64,000 bases of DNA from Stenotrophomonas maltophilia (GTDB lineage: Bacteria > Pseudomonadota > Gammaproteobacteria > Xanthomonadales > Xanthomonadaceae), in the NCBI RefSeq assembly GCF_023518235.1, contig NZ_CP090423.1, positions 1,488,001 to 1,552,000 of the forward strand, given 5' to 3'. Under the pieces are notes generated by a model. It did no database searches. It was not told the DNA's origin and saw only the letters and a list, made by a program, of their open reading frames with translations. How positions within the stretch are numbered: position 1 is the first letter of the stretch; each line of letters opens with the position of its first letter. Both the position numbers and the translations under genes were made by a program. Below are positions 29,016-38,015 of the stretch, piece by piece.

Positions 29016-30005
29016 TCAGGTAGTTCCTTGTCGATGGCGCATTCCATTGCGCAGGAGGAGCCAAAGGACAGTCAGCGCGATGAACCACGCGACCGCCACG
29101 ACAGCCTCCCACCTCGGCTGCAGATTCGAGCAGACATTGAACACTGTAATACTGAATAGGCCCAAAGCAAAGTACATCCCTGTCACCTGGGGGTGACTGG
29201 CTCCTGCCTGCACCGCGCGCTGGTAGACGTGCTGGGTATGGGGTTCCATCCAGCGTTGTCCGGAAATGATGCGCGCCAGCAGTGTGAAGCCTGCGTCCAC
29301 GAGGAACGGCGAAATGGGCACCAGCAGCAGGATCCAGTGGATGTCGGTACGCACGCTGGCGATGGCCAGCACCACGGCGACCGCATAGCCGAGCGCGCCA
29401 CTACCGACATCGCCCATGAAGATCCGGGCCCGGGGGAAGTTGAACGGCAGGAAACCCAGGCAGGCCAGGCCCAGAGCGATGGCCGCCAGCGAGTACGGCC
29501 ACGGCAGCACCGGCGCCAGCCCCAGCGCGGCCACCACGGCCTGGCTGGCGGCGATACCGTTGATGCCATCCATGAAGTTCCAGATGTTGATCAGCGAGGC
29601 GGTGAACAGCAGCACCAGCACCGCCAGCAGCCAGCTGCCGCCGTGCACCTTGACCAGCCCCGCCAGCAGCGCGGCGGCGATGAAGTGCACCATCAGCCGG
29701 CGCATCGCCGGCAGCGGCCTGTGGTCGTCCCACCAACCAATGCCGGCCACCAGCACCAGCCCGAGGCTGGCCACCAGCAGGCTGGGCGTGGCCTGCGGCC
29801 AGGCCCACATGGCCGCGCCCGCGGCCACCAGCAGGCTGATGACAATGGCAATGCCGCCACCGCGGGGCGTGGCAACGCTATGGCTGCGGCGCTCGCCGGG
29901 CTGGTCCAGCAACTGTCGGCGCAGGGCGTAACCGCGCGCCGCCCAGGTCAGCGCCGCGCTGAGCAGCGCAAGCGCCAGCAGCGCCGCCATCACAAGCCAC
30001 GGCAT
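29016..30005 (-). CDS. Undecaprenyl-phosphate sugar-1-phosphate transferase (WecA/WbpL, glycosyltransferase family 4)
   Basis: This 329-residue polytopic membrane protein would load the first sugar phosphate on undecaprenyl phosphate. It shows about ten hydrophobic segments and the family motifs WWDDH, IWNFMDGINGIAASQ, FMGDVGSGALGY and a C-terminal HVYQRAVQ loop. It lies three bases after lapB and three before the dehydratase gene. WecA, WbpL and similar enzymes differ in donor sugar, and I cannot choose between them. Confidence 0.88.
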   Translation of the reverse strand: MPWLVMAALLALALLSAALTWAARGYALRRQLLDQPGERRSHSVATPRGGGIAIVISLLVAAGAAMWAWPQATPSLLVASLGLVLVAGIGWWDDHRPLPAMRRLMVHFIAAALLAGLVKVHGGSWLLAVLVLLFTASLINIWNFMDGINGIAASQAVVAALGLAPVLPWPYSLAAIALGLACLGFLPFNFPRARIFMGDVGSGALGYAVAVVLAIASVRTDIHWILLLVPISPFLVDAGFTLLARIISGQRWMEPHTQHVYQRAVQAGASHPQVTGMYFALGLFSITVFNVCSNLQPRWEAVVAVAWFIALTVLWLLLRNGMRHRQGTT

Positions 30006-30008
30006 GGA

Positions 30009-31187
30009 TCAGAGCACCGCGTAGTTCAGCAGCGGCTTGACCGTACCCCATTCCTTGCAGCTTGGGCACTGCCAGTGATGGGTGCGCGCACCGAAGCCGC
30101 AGCGCGTGCAACGGTAAGCCGGGTTGCGTACCAGCAGCTGGTCGGTGATGTGCTTGAGGTCGTGCAGGGTGGCCGTGGAATCGGCACCTTCGGCCAGGGT
30201 CAGGTCGATCAGCGCCGACTCGCCGCGCACCGAGGGGCGGTCCTTCAACTGGCGGCCGAGATAGGCCCGTGCCGGCGCCACGCCCTCCTGCTCTTCCATC
30301 AGGCGGGTGAGTGCCAGCACCGGGGCGATGCCACGGTAGTGCTCGGTCATTTCCGACAGGAACGCACGCGCGCCCGCCAGGTCGCCCACCTTGCGGTAGT
30401 TCTGCATCAGCGCCGGCAGCAGCTCGGGCAGGTATTCAGGGTCGTTGCGGGCGGCACGCTCGAACGCGCGCACGGCCGCTTCGGAATTACCGGCATCGGT
30501 TTCCAGGCGGCCTTCGATGATGCCGGCACGCACCGACATCGCATCGGCCTGGTAGGCGCGGGCGATGGCCGCCCTCGCCTCTTCCAGCTTGCCGGCGCCA
30601 CGGAAGCGCTCGGCCAGCTCGCACTCGAACTGCCCGATCAGCTTGCCCATCGGCTCGCCGGTGACGTCTTCGAAACGGGTGGCGTTGTCGATCGCCTTTT
30701 CCCAGTCACGCTCGGCCTGGTAGATGCCGATCAGATGCTTGAGCGCCTGCGGTGCGCGCTGGTCGAGCTGGGCCAGTTCGGTGAAGACCGTCTCGGCCCG
30801 ATCCAGCAGACCGGACTTCATGTAGTCCTCGCCCAGCGCCAGCAGGGCCTGCACACGCTGCGCGTCACTGAGGTCGCTGCGGTTGACCAGGCCCTGGTGC
30901 AGGCGGATGGCACGATCGACTTCGCCGCGGCGGCGGAACAGATGGCCCAGCGCGACCTGGGTCTCGAAGGTTTCCTTGTCCAGCTCGGCGATATGCAGGA
31001 ACAGCTCGATGGCCTTGTCCGGTTGCTCGTTGAGCAGGTAGTTCAGGCCGCGGAAGTAGGTGCTGGACAGGCGGCTGACCTGGTTGTCACCGTGGCGCTG
31101 ACCGCCACGCCGTCCGATCACCCATCCGGCCAGAGCGGCCAGCGGGACGAACAGGAAGAACCAGAACCACTCGGTGACGAAATCCAT
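30009..31187 (-). CDS. lapB: LPS assembly protein LapB (YciM)
   Basis: LapB adjusts LPS synthesis by presenting LpxC to the FtsH protease. The 392-residue protein has one N-terminal membrane segment (about 5-25), a long array of TPR repeats and a C-terminal rubredoxin-like zinc module with CTRCGF and CPSCKEW. Length and order after lapA match E. coli. In E. coli lapAB are separate from rpsA, whereas here they follow ihfB. Confidence 0.96.
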   Translation of the reverse strand: MDFVTEWFWFFLFVPLAALAGWVIGRRGGQRHGDNQVSRLSSTYFRGLNYLLNEQPDKAIELFLHIAELDKETFETQVALGHLFRRRGEVDRAIRLHQGLVNRSDLSDAQRVQALLALGEDYMKSGLLDRAETVFTELAQLDQRAPQALKHLIGIYQAERDWEKAIDNATRFEDVTGEPMGKLIGQFECELAERFRGAGKLEEARAAIARAYQADAMSVRAGIIEGRLETDAGNSEAAVRAFERAARNDPEYLPELLPALMQNYRKVGDLAGARAFLSEMTEHYRGIAPVLALTRLMEEQEGVAPARAYLGRQLKDRPSVRGESALIDLTLAEGADSTATLHDLKHITDQLLVRNPAYRCTRCGFGARTHHWQCPSCKEWGTVKPLLNYAVL

Positions 31188-31193
31188 CTTCGA

Positions 31194-31478
31194 TCAGCGT
31201 CCATCAAAGGATTGGGGGGAGGCAACCGGTGCCGGCGAGGCGGCAGCGGACTTGTTGGCGCGGCGCAGCTGGCTGTACAGCGGAATGACCACGCTCACCA
31301 GCACCAGGCCGGCACCGACGATGACACCGATCAGCAGGGCCGCAATCAGCGCCACACCAACGGAGGTATTCAATTGGGTAAACAGCAGGTTGATCGACAT
31401 CGCGGTCATGTTGACCGCACCGATGATCAATCCAAGGATCAGCACCGCCAGCAGGACCAGCAGACGAAAGACCTTCAT
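31194..31478 (-). CDS. lapA: LapA-domain membrane protein (DUF1049)
   Basis: This 94-residue protein has two hydrophobic segments (about 2-20 and 38-62) separated by the family motif NLLFTQLNTSVGVALIAALL-like core (only the LLFTQLN part is diagnostic). LapA is co-encoded with LapB and helps LPS assembly. The stop is six bases from the lapB start. Confidence 0.88.
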   Translation of the reverse strand: MKVFRLLVLLAVLILGLIIGAVNMTAMSINLLFTQLNTSVGVALIAALLIGVIVGAGLVLVSVVIPLYSQLRRANKSAAASPAPVASPQSFDGR

Positions 31479-31553
31479 GCGAGAGCTCCAGTGGCAGGAG
31501 TCCGTAGCTTATCCGACTCGCGGCTGGATTCGCACGCGGTGGCGCGACGGGGC

Positions 31554-31859
31554 TCAGGCCGGATCGGCGTCCAGCGGGAGCACGCTGCTGACCCGCTCGC
31601 GCAGTTCCTTGCCCGGCTTGAAATGGGGAACGTGCTTGCCCGGCAGGGCGACCGATTCGCCGGTCTTCGGGTTGCGACCCAGGCGCGGCGGCCGGTAGTG
31701 CAGCGAGAAGCTGCCAAAACCACGGATTTCGATGCGATCCCCGGCGGACAGCGAACCGCCCATCATTTCCAGCAACGACTTTACCGCCAGATCGACATCA
31801 TCGGCCTTCAGGTGCGCCTGGCGGCGCGCGAGGATTTCGATCAGTTCGGATTTGGTCAT
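31554..31859 (-). CDS. ihfB: Integration host factor subunit beta
   Basis: IHF-beta pairs with IHF-alpha to bend DNA. The 101-residue protein starts [13 protein letters not shown] and carries the DNA-arm motif GRNPKTGE with the intercalating proline. It follows rpsA as in most gammaproteobacteria. Confidence 0.97.
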
Positions 31860-31895
31860 CGCCGGCTCACATCAGGGGTCACTCAGCCTGAAACG

Positions 31896-31918
31896 GCCCG
31901 GGCAATGCCCGGGCCGTC
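31896..31918. other. GC-rich hairpin in the rpsA-ihfB gap
   Basis: GGCCCGGGC-AAT-GCCCGGGCC has only a GTTTC tail on the minus strand. It may be a weak terminator or a stabilising 3' structure for rpsA mRNA. Confidence 0.5.
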
Positions 31919-31948
31919 CAGGAAACAACGAACAGCTACAGGCCGATA

Positions 31949-33634
31949 TTACTCGGACTTGTTGCCGTTCAGCTGTGCACGCAGCAGCGCGCCCAGCTGG
32001 GTGGTGCCGCTGGAAGCCGAAGAGGACTGGTATTCCTCCAGCACTTCGCGCATTTCAGCGTCGTCCTTGGCCTTGATCGACAGCTGCAGGGTGCGGCCCT
32101 TGCGGTCCATGCCCACGAACTTGGCTTCGACCTTGTCGCCGACCTTCAGGTGCTGGGTGGCGTCGTCAACGCGCTCGTTGGCGATGTCGCGTGCCGAGAC
32201 GTAACCTTCGATGCCGTCAGCCAGCTCGATGATCGCGCCCTTGGCGTCGACTTCCTTCACCACGCCTTCGACCTTGGAGCCCTTCGGATTGGCAGCCATG
32301 TACTGGCCGAACGGATCCTGCTCCAGCTGCTTCACGCCCAGGGAGATGCGCTCGCGTTCCGGATCGACGGCCAGGACAACGGCGTCCAGGGTGTCGCCCT
32401 TCTTGAAGTTGCGAACGACGTCTTCGCCGGTGGTGTTCCAGCTGATGTCGGACAGGTGGACCAGGCCGTCGATGCCGCCGTCCAGGCCGATGAAGATGCC
32501 GAAGTCGGTGATCGACTTGATCTGGCCCGACACCTTGTCACCCTTCTTGTGGGTGGCAGCGAAGGTTTCCCACGGATTGGCGGCAACCTGCTTCATGCCC
32601 AGCGAGATACGGCGACGCTCTTCATCGACGTCCAGCACCATCACTTCGACTTCGTCACCCACCTGCACAACCTTGGACGGGTTGACGTTCTTGTTGGTCC
32701 AATCCATCTCGGAGACGTGCACCAGGCCTTCGACGCCCGGCTCGATCTCAACGAACGCGCCGTAATCGGTGACGTTGGAGACCTTGCCGAAGACGCGGCT
32801 GTTGGCCGGGTAACGACGGGCGATGTTATCCCACGGATCTTCGCCCAGCTGCTTCAGACCCAGCGAAACGCGGTTGCGCTCGCGGTCGAACTTCAGCACG
32901 CGCACGTCCAGCTCGTCGCCGACGTTGACGACTTCGGACGGATGGCGCACGCGCTTCCATGCCATGTCGGTGATGTGCAGCAGGCCGTCGATACCGCCCA
33001 GGTCCACGAACGCGCCGTAGTCGGTCAGGTTCTTGACGACACCCTTCAGGATCGCGCCTTCCTGCAGCTTGTCCATCAGCTGCTCGCGCTCTTCCGAGTG
33101 CTCGCTTTCGACGACAGCGCGGCGCGAGACCACGACGTTGTTACGCTTGCGGTCCAGCTTGATGAGCTTGAACTCGAGCTCCTTGCCTTCCAGGTAGGCC
33201 GGATCGCGCACCGGGCGCACATCGACCAGGGAACCCGGCAGGAAGGCGCGGACATCCTTGATGTCCACGGTGAAACCACCCTTGACCTTGCCGCTGATGC
33301 GGCCGGTGATGGTTTCGTTCTTTTCCAACGCTTCTTCCAGCTCGTCCCACACCATCGCGCGCTTGGCCTTCTCGCGCGACAGGACGGTTTCGCCGAAGCC
33401 GTTCTCGATCGAGTCGAGGGCGACCTTGACGATGTCGCCTTCGGCGACGTCGATTTCGCCAGCGTCGTTACGGAACTGTTCGATCGGCACGATGCCTTCG
33501 GACTTCAGGCCAGCGTTGATCACCACGACGTCGCCGCGGACTTCAACAACGGTACCGCTGACGATGGCGCCCGGCTTCAGCTTGGCCAGATTGGCCTGGC
33601 TGGCTTCAAACAGTTCGGCAAATGATTCGGTCAT
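31949..33634 (-). CDS. rpsA: 30S ribosomal protein S1
   Basis: S1 recruits mRNA to the ribosome through repeated OB-fold S1 domains. The 561-residue protein has six such domains, visible as repeated GxVxxVxxxGAFV-like phrases (for example [13 protein letters not shown] and [13 protein letters not shown]). The start [12 protein letters not shown] at 33634 is conserved; the frame is open farther upstream but that part is not S1-like. It lies between cmk and ihfB. The 198-bp leader probably holds its own promoter and the autoregulatory site known for S1. Confidence 0.98.
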   Translation of the reverse strand: MTESFAELFEASQANLAKLKPGAIVSGTVVEVRGDVVVINAGLKSEGIVPIEQFRNDAGEIDVAEGDIVKVALDSIENGFGETVLSREKAKRAMVWDELEEALEKNETITGRISGKVKGGFTVDIKDVRAFLPGSLVDVRPVRDPAYLEGKELEFKLIKLDRKRNNVVVSRRAVVESEHSEEREQLMDKLQEGAILKGVVKNLTDYGAFVDLGGIDGLLHITDMAWKRVRHPSEVVNVGDELDVRVLKFDRERNRVSLGLKQLGEDPWDNIARRYPANSRVFGKVSNVTDYGAFVEIEPGVEGLVHVSEMDWTNKNVNPSKVVQVGDEVEVMVLDVDEERRRISLGMKQVAANPWETFAATHKKGDKVSGQIKSITDFGIFIGLDGGIDGLVHLSDISWNTTGEDVVRNFKKGDTLDAVVLAVDPERERISLGVKQLEQDPFGQYMAANPKGSKVEGVVKEVDAKGAIIELADGIEGYVSARDIANERVDDATQHLKVGDKVEAKFVGMDRKGRTLQLSIKAKDDAEMREVLEEYQSSSASSGTTQLGALLRAQLNGNKSE

Positions 33635-33832
33635 TAGATTTACTCTGTTGGACACATGGGTCGGTGGCGTCCCCTTCAGGGGAATGGCGACCGCCCGCCT
33701 GTTGGTCGACCCCGGAAACGCAGGTCGTGTGTAGTAGGAAAACCGCCACGCATCATTGCGCGACGGAGCTTGTACAGCACTGCAGTGCGCGACCACCACC
33801 GGTGTTGCTGGCAGTGCTCCTGCGCGAACGGA

Positions 33833-34510
33833 TCAGGCAGCCGGAACCGGAAGCAGATCCATCACTCTGGCAACGACATCTGCGATGCCGATGCCTGTGG
33901 TGTCGATGAGGACAGCATCGTCTGCCGGCTTCAGGGGCGCCACGGTACGCTGAGCATCACGGGCGTCGCGGGCCATGATCTCGCGCAGGAGGTCATCAAA
34001 GTTAACAGAAACCCCCTTGTCTTTCAACTGCTTATGCCGGCGCTCGGCGCGCTCCTCGGCACTGGCGGTCAGGAACACCTTGTAGGGGGCGTCCGGGAAG
34101 ATCACCGTACCCATGTCACGGCCGTCGGCGACCAGGCCCGGCATCTCCCTGAATACGCGCTGGCGCTCTTTCAGGGCGGCCCGGACCTCCGGAATGGCGG
34201 CAATGGCCGAGGCCAGGGCGCCGGTGGTCTCCAGGCGCAGTTCGTCGGTGGCATCGGAGCCGTTGACCATGACCCGCATGGCCTCGCCCTGCTCGACAAA
34301 CTGAACGTGGGTGTCGAAGGTGCAGCGGACCAGCGCCGAGGCGTCGGAGGTATCGATGTCGGCCCAGCTGGCGGCCACGCCCACCGCCCGGTACAGCGCG
34401 CCCGAATCCAGGTAATGCCAGCCCATCCGGCGCGCGACGATGCGGCTGATGGTACCCTTGCCGGCCCCGGATGGGCCGTCGATGGTCAGGACGGGAGCGA
34501 GTGGATTCAT
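33833..34510 (-). CDS. cmk: Cytidylate kinase
   Basis: Cmk phosphorylates CMP and dCMP. The 225-residue protein has the P-loop GPSGAGKGT near residue 12, the sequence [10 protein letters not shown] that binds the nucleotide and the motif [14 protein letters not shown]. It is the first gene of the cmk-rpsA-ihfB-lapAB run and is divergent from the L36 gene. Confidence 0.97.
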   Translation of the reverse strand: MNPLAPVLTIDGPSGAGKGTISRIVARRMGWHYLDSGALYRAVGVAASWADIDTSDASALVRCTFDTHVQFVEQGEAMRVMVNGSDATDELRLETTGALASAIAAIPEVRAALKERQRVFREMPGLVADGRDMGTVIFPDAPYKVFLTASAEERAERRHKQLKDKGVSVNFDDLLREIMARDARDAQRTVAPLKPADDAVLIDTTGIGIADVVARVMDLLPVPAA

Positions 34511-34585
34511 GGGGGTCCCAGAGCGTGTGAAGGGGTCATTCTAGCCCCTGCCAGACGCCCCCAGCGGGATCTTTTGTGCAACCAC

Positions 34586-34615
34586 TTGAAACCACGAGGA
34601 AAAGCCCGGTAGAAT
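34586..34615 (+). promoter_or_regulatory. Sigma-70-type promoter for the L36 gene
   Basis: TTGAAA (34586-34591) and TAGAAT (34610-34615) are 18 bp apart, about 90 bases before the L36 start codon. Confidence 0.5.
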
Positions 34616-34707
34616 GGCGGGCTTGAACGAGCGTCAACTGCCGATTGTCTTTCGCATATCGCGGCCACGCTCCACCCGAACAACTACTGTTTACGCCGAG
34701 GTATGCC

Positions 34708-34833
34708 ATGAAAGTCCTGTCCTCCCTGAAGTCGGCGAAGGCCCGTCACCGTGACTGCAAGGTCGTGCGTCGTCGTGGCAAGATCTTCGTCATCTGCAAG
34801 TCGAACCCGCGTTTCAAGGCGCGTCAGCGCTAA
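34708..34833 (+). CDS. rpmJ: 50S ribosomal protein L36, type B (YkgO-like)
   Basis: This 41-residue basic protein begins [17 protein letters not shown] and ends NPRFKARQR. Of the zinc ligands of ordinary L36 only two cysteines remain (in RDCK and VICK). The [13 protein letters not shown] start is that of the zinc-independent type B form (YkgO in E. coli). The start is the internal ATG; the frame is open 21 codons upstream. A strong intrinsic terminator follows. Confidence 0.93.
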   Translation: MKVLSSLKSAKARHRDCKVVRRRGKIFVICKSNPRFKARQR

Positions 34834-34886
34834 GCCTCACAGCCTTCCGGCTGCGGCTGGCCCTGCGCGGGGCCGACCCGATGCAA

Positions 34887-34914
34887 GAAACCGCCTTCGG
34901 GCGGTTTTTTGTTT
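34887..34914 (+). terminator. Intrinsic terminator after the L36 gene
   Basis: ACCGCC-TTC-GGGCGGT is followed by TTTTTTGTTT, about 55 bases after the stop codon. Confidence 0.88.
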
Positions 34915-34978
34915 ATGCGGCTTTTTCCTGCCGTTTTTGCTGTAATCGCCTTTCTTGACCACTGGGGAGTAGATCGAG

Positions 34979-35308
34979 ATGAAGCGTTACCTGTCTGCAT
35001 TGGCCGTCCTGGCCACCCTGGCCACCGCCACGCCGGCGCTGGCCGATACCCTGCTTGTCGACCGCGCCCGCGAAAAGCCGGCCGGTGCCCTGCCCGTGCG
35101 CGGCCAGAGCATGCAGCAGGTGCAGGCACAGTTCGGCGCGCCGAGCGAACAGCTGCAGCCGCGCGGCGGGCAGAAGCGGCAATGGCCGACCATCAACCGC
35201 TGGGTGTACCCGCAGTTCACCGTCTACTTCGAGAAGCAGAAGGTGATCGACGTGGTGGCCAACCAGGCGGACCCGAACGAAATCGGCCCGAAGCCGCCGA
35301 TCCGTTGA
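34979..35308 (+). CDS. Small exported protein with a BamE (SmpA/OmlA)-like pattern
   Basis: This 109-residue protein has a clear signal peptide (about residues 1-22, cleaved after ALA). The stretch GQSMQQVQAQFGAP matches the helix-turn of the BamE fold, where a G-x-T/S-x2-QV-x2-LG-P pattern is typical, and a tryptophan and tyrosine-rich second half (RWVYPQFTVYFE) could form the sheet. No lipobox is present, so it should be periplasmic. Function is unknown. GGGGAG lies before the ATG, and aguA follows after 39 bases. Confidence 0.8.
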   Translation: MKRYLSALAVLATLATATPALADTLLVDRAREKPAGALPVRGQSMQQVQAQFGAPSEQLQPRGGQKRQWPTINRWVYPQFTVYFEKQKVIDVVANQADPNEIGPKPPIR

Positions 35309-35347
35309 TCCCCTTACCCGCCCTGGGCGGGCCTGTGTAGCGAGACC

Positions 35348-36385
35348 ATGAACCAGACCCTTCGTTTTCCTGCCGAATGGGAAGCCCAGAGCGGCGTCCT
35401 GATTGCCTGGCCCACCGCCGACACCGACTGGGCCGACCGCCTGGGCCAGGTGGAAGAGACCTACATCGCCCTGGTTGCGGCCATCACCCGCTTCCAGCCG
35501 GTGCTGATCTGCGTGGCCGACGACGATGTGGAGACCTATGCCGAAATGCGGCTGCGCTCCAACCGCATCGACATGGACAAGGTGCACTTCACCACGGCCG
35601 CCTACGACGATACCTGGCTGCGCGATTCGGGCCCGATCACCCTGCGCCGCGCCGACGGCGGTTTCCAGCTGCTGGACTTCCGCTTCACCGGCTGGGGCGG
35701 CAAGTTCGAGGCCACCCTGGATGACCAGCTGGTGGGCGTGCTCGACCAGGCCGGCGTGTTCAACGACGCGCCGGTGCGCAGCATCCCGTTCGCACTGGAA
35801 GGCGGCGGCATCGAGACCGACGGCGAAGGCACCCTGCTGACCACCTGGAAGTGCCTGCACGAGCGCCACCCGGACCGCGACCGCGCCAGCCTGAGCGCCG
35901 ACCTGGCCGACTGGCTGCAGCAGGACCGCGTGCTGTGGCTGGACCACGGTTACCTGGAAGGCGACGACACCGACGCCCACATCGACACCCTGGCCCGCTT
36001 CGCCTCGCCCGACAGCATCGTCTACCAGGCCTGCGACGACCAGAGCGATTCGCACTACGCCGAACTGCAGGCGATGGGCAACGAGCTGGCCGCGCTGCGC
36101 ACCAGGGACGGCAAGCCGTACCGCCTGTTCCCGCTGCCGTGGGCGCAGCCGGTGATCGACGAAGGCCGCCGCCTGGCCGCGTCGTACGCCAATTACCTGA
36201 TCGTCAACGGCGCGGTGCTGATGCCGGCCTATGGCGACCCGGCCGATGACCTGGCCCGCGACGTGCTGGCGAAGGCCCACCCGGGCCGCGAGATCGTGCA
36301 GGTGCCTTGCCGCTCGCTGATCTGGCAGAACGGCAGCCTGCACTGCATCACCATGCAGCTGCCGGCAGGGCTGTTGAAGGCCTGA
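35348..36385 (+). CDS. aguA: Agmatine deiminase
   Basis: AguA hydrolyses agmatine to N-carbamoylputrescine and ammonia. The 345-residue protein of the guanidino-modifying fold shows WLRDSGP, the active-site EGGGIE, the HID motif and the catalytic C333 in GSLHCITMQ. aguB, encoding the next step, follows on the same strand after about 200 bp. Confidence 0.96.
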   Translation: MNQTLRFPAEWEAQSGVLIAWPTADTDWADRLGQVEETYIALVAAITRFQPVLICVADDDVETYAEMRLRSNRIDMDKVHFTTAAYDDTWLRDSGPITLRRADGGFQLLDFRFTGWGGKFEATLDDQLVGVLDQAGVFNDAPVRSIPFALEGGGIETDGEGTLLTTWKCLHERHPDRDRASLSADLADWLQQDRVLWLDHGYLEGDDTDAHIDTLARFASPDSIVYQACDDQSDSHYAELQAMGNELAALRTRDGKPYRLFPLPWAQPVIDEGRRLAASYANYLIVNGAVLMPAYGDPADDLARDVLAKAHPGREIVQVPCRSLIWQNGSLHCITMQLPAGLLKA

Positions 36386-36582
36386 GGGCCTGGCGCCGGG
36401 CTCCGCCCGGCACCGCCTTGAATGCAACATCGCCGGGCCCCGCGCCCGGCCCCTCCCTGGCAGAGTCGAGCTTGCCCGACGGCCGTTCGCAAGGCGCACG
36501 CAGCGGGCCCATTCAGCGCGCGACACGCTGGCGCCCGTCATCCGCGCTAACATGCTGGTTTTCCCCCGCAGGAACGCCCCGC

Positions 36583-37470
36583 ATGAACTCGCGCAGCCCC
36601 CTTACCGTCGCCCTGATCCAGGAGCGCAACCACGGTGATGCCGCCGCCAACCTGGCGGTGATCGAAGCACGCGTGGCCGAGGCGGCTGCCCAGGGTGCCA
36701 AGCTGGTGCTGTTGCAGGAACTGCACAACGGTCCGTACTTCTGCCAGCACGAATCGGTGGACGAGTTCGACCTGGCCGAGCCGATTCCGGGCCCGAGTAC
36801 CGAGCGCCTGGGCGCACTGGCCAGGAAGCATGGCGTGGTGCTGGTCGGCTCGCTGTTCGAACGCCGCGCCGCCGGCCTGTACCACAACACCGCGGTGGTG
36901 TTCGAAAAGGACGGCACCCTGCTCGGCAAGTACCGCAAGATGCACATCCCCGATGACCCGGGCTTCTACGAGAAGTTCTACTTTACCCCGGGCGACATCG
37001 GCTTCACGCCGATCGATACTTCGGTGGGCCGTCTGGGCGTGCTGGTGTGCTGGGACCAGTGGTATCCGGAAGCGGCGCGCCTGATGGCGCTGGCCGGTGC
37101 CGAACTGCTGCTCTACCCGACCGCGATCGGCTGGGACCCGGACGACGTGCAGGACGAGAAGACCCGCCAGCGCGACGCGTGGGTACTGAGCCACCGTGGC
37201 CATGCGGTGGCCAACGGTCTGCCGGTGCTGAGCTGCAACCGCGTCGGCCACGAAGCCTCGCCGCTGGGCGCGTCGGGCATCCAGTTCTGGGGCAACAGCC
37301 ACGTGCTCGGCCCGCAGGGCGAATTCCTGGCCGAAGCCGGTACCGATGCCACCGTGCTGCTGTGCGACGTGGACCTGCAGCGCAGCGAGCACGTGCGCCG
37401 GATCTGGCCGTTCCTGCGTGATCGCCGCATCGATGCCTACGGCGACCTGCTCAAGCGCTACATCGACTGA
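36583..37470 (+). CDS. aguB: N-carbamoylputrescine amidase
   Basis: AguB converts N-carbamoylputrescine to putrescine, CO2 and ammonia. The 295-residue nitrilase-fold protein shows the triad E46 (LLQELHNG), K119 (YRKMHIP) and C156 (VCWDQWYPE). The start at 36583 is preceded by AGGA; the frame is open upstream without homology. The 197-bp gap from aguA holds a CCGGGC...GCCCGG hairpin near 36392-36411 but no clear terminator. Confidence 0.96.
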   Translation: MNSRSPLTVALIQERNHGDAAANLAVIEARVAEAAAQGAKLVLLQELHNGPYFCQHESVDEFDLAEPIPGPSTERLGALARKHGVVLVGSLFERRAAGLYHNTAVVFEKDGTLLGKYRKMHIPDDPGFYEKFYFTPGDIGFTPIDTSVGRLGVLVCWDQWYPEAARLMALAGAELLLYPTAIGWDPDDVQDEKTRQRDAWVLSHRGHAVANGLPVLSCNRVGHEASPLGASGIQFWGNSHVLGPQGEFLAEAGTDATVLLCDVDLQRSEHVRRIWPFLRDRRIDAYGDLLKRYID

Positions 37471-37484
37471 GCCGGAGCCCGCGC

Positions 37485-38015
37485 ATGGCCGTCCTCATCC
37501 GTGATGCCGGCCCGGCCGACATCGACGCGATCACCGCGATCTATGCGGTGGAAGTGACCGACTTCGTCAACACCTACGAGTACGACATCCCGGACGCGAC
37601 CGAGATGCTGCGCCGCATGCGCGACATCATCGACCGTGGCTTCCCCTACCTGGTCGCCGAGATCGATGGCCAGGTGGCCGGCTATGCCTACGCCAACACC
37701 TACCGCACCCGCATCGCCTACCAGTGGACCGTGGAGAACTCGGTCTATGTCGATGCCACGTTCCAGGGCAAGGGCGTGGGTACGGCCCTGCTGCAGGCAT
37801 TGATCGACGCCTGCACCGCACGCGGCTACCGGCAGATGGTGGCGGTGATCGGCGAGCCCACCAACACCGCCTCCATCAAGCTGCACGAACGCTTCGGCTT
37901 CCACCTGGTGGGCGTGTTCCAGGGCCTGGGCCGCAAGCATGGCCGCTGGCTGGATACCGTGCAGATGCAGCGCGCGCTCGGCGATGGCGCCGACACCGCA
38001 CCTTCCAATGAATGA
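37485..38015 (+). CDS. GNAT-family N-acetyltransferase (phosphinothricin acetyltransferase-like)
   Basis: This 176-residue protein has the acetyl-CoA loop FQGKGVGTALL and the late motif ASIKLHERFGF of the PAT/YncA branch of GNAT enzymes, which acetylate amino-group substrates such as phosphinothricin or methionine derivatives. It starts 14 bases after aguB with GGAG before its ATG, so it may belong to the putrescine operon, but the substrate is unknown. Confidence 0.88.
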   Translation: MAVLIRDAGPADIDAITAIYAVEVTDFVNTYEYDIPDATEMLRRMRDIIDRGFPYLVAEIDGQVAGYAYANTYRTRIAYQWTVENSVYVDATFQGKGVGTALLQALIDACTARGYRQMVAVIGEPTNTASIKLHERFGFHLVGVFQGLGRKHGRWLDTVQMQRALGDGADTAPSNE

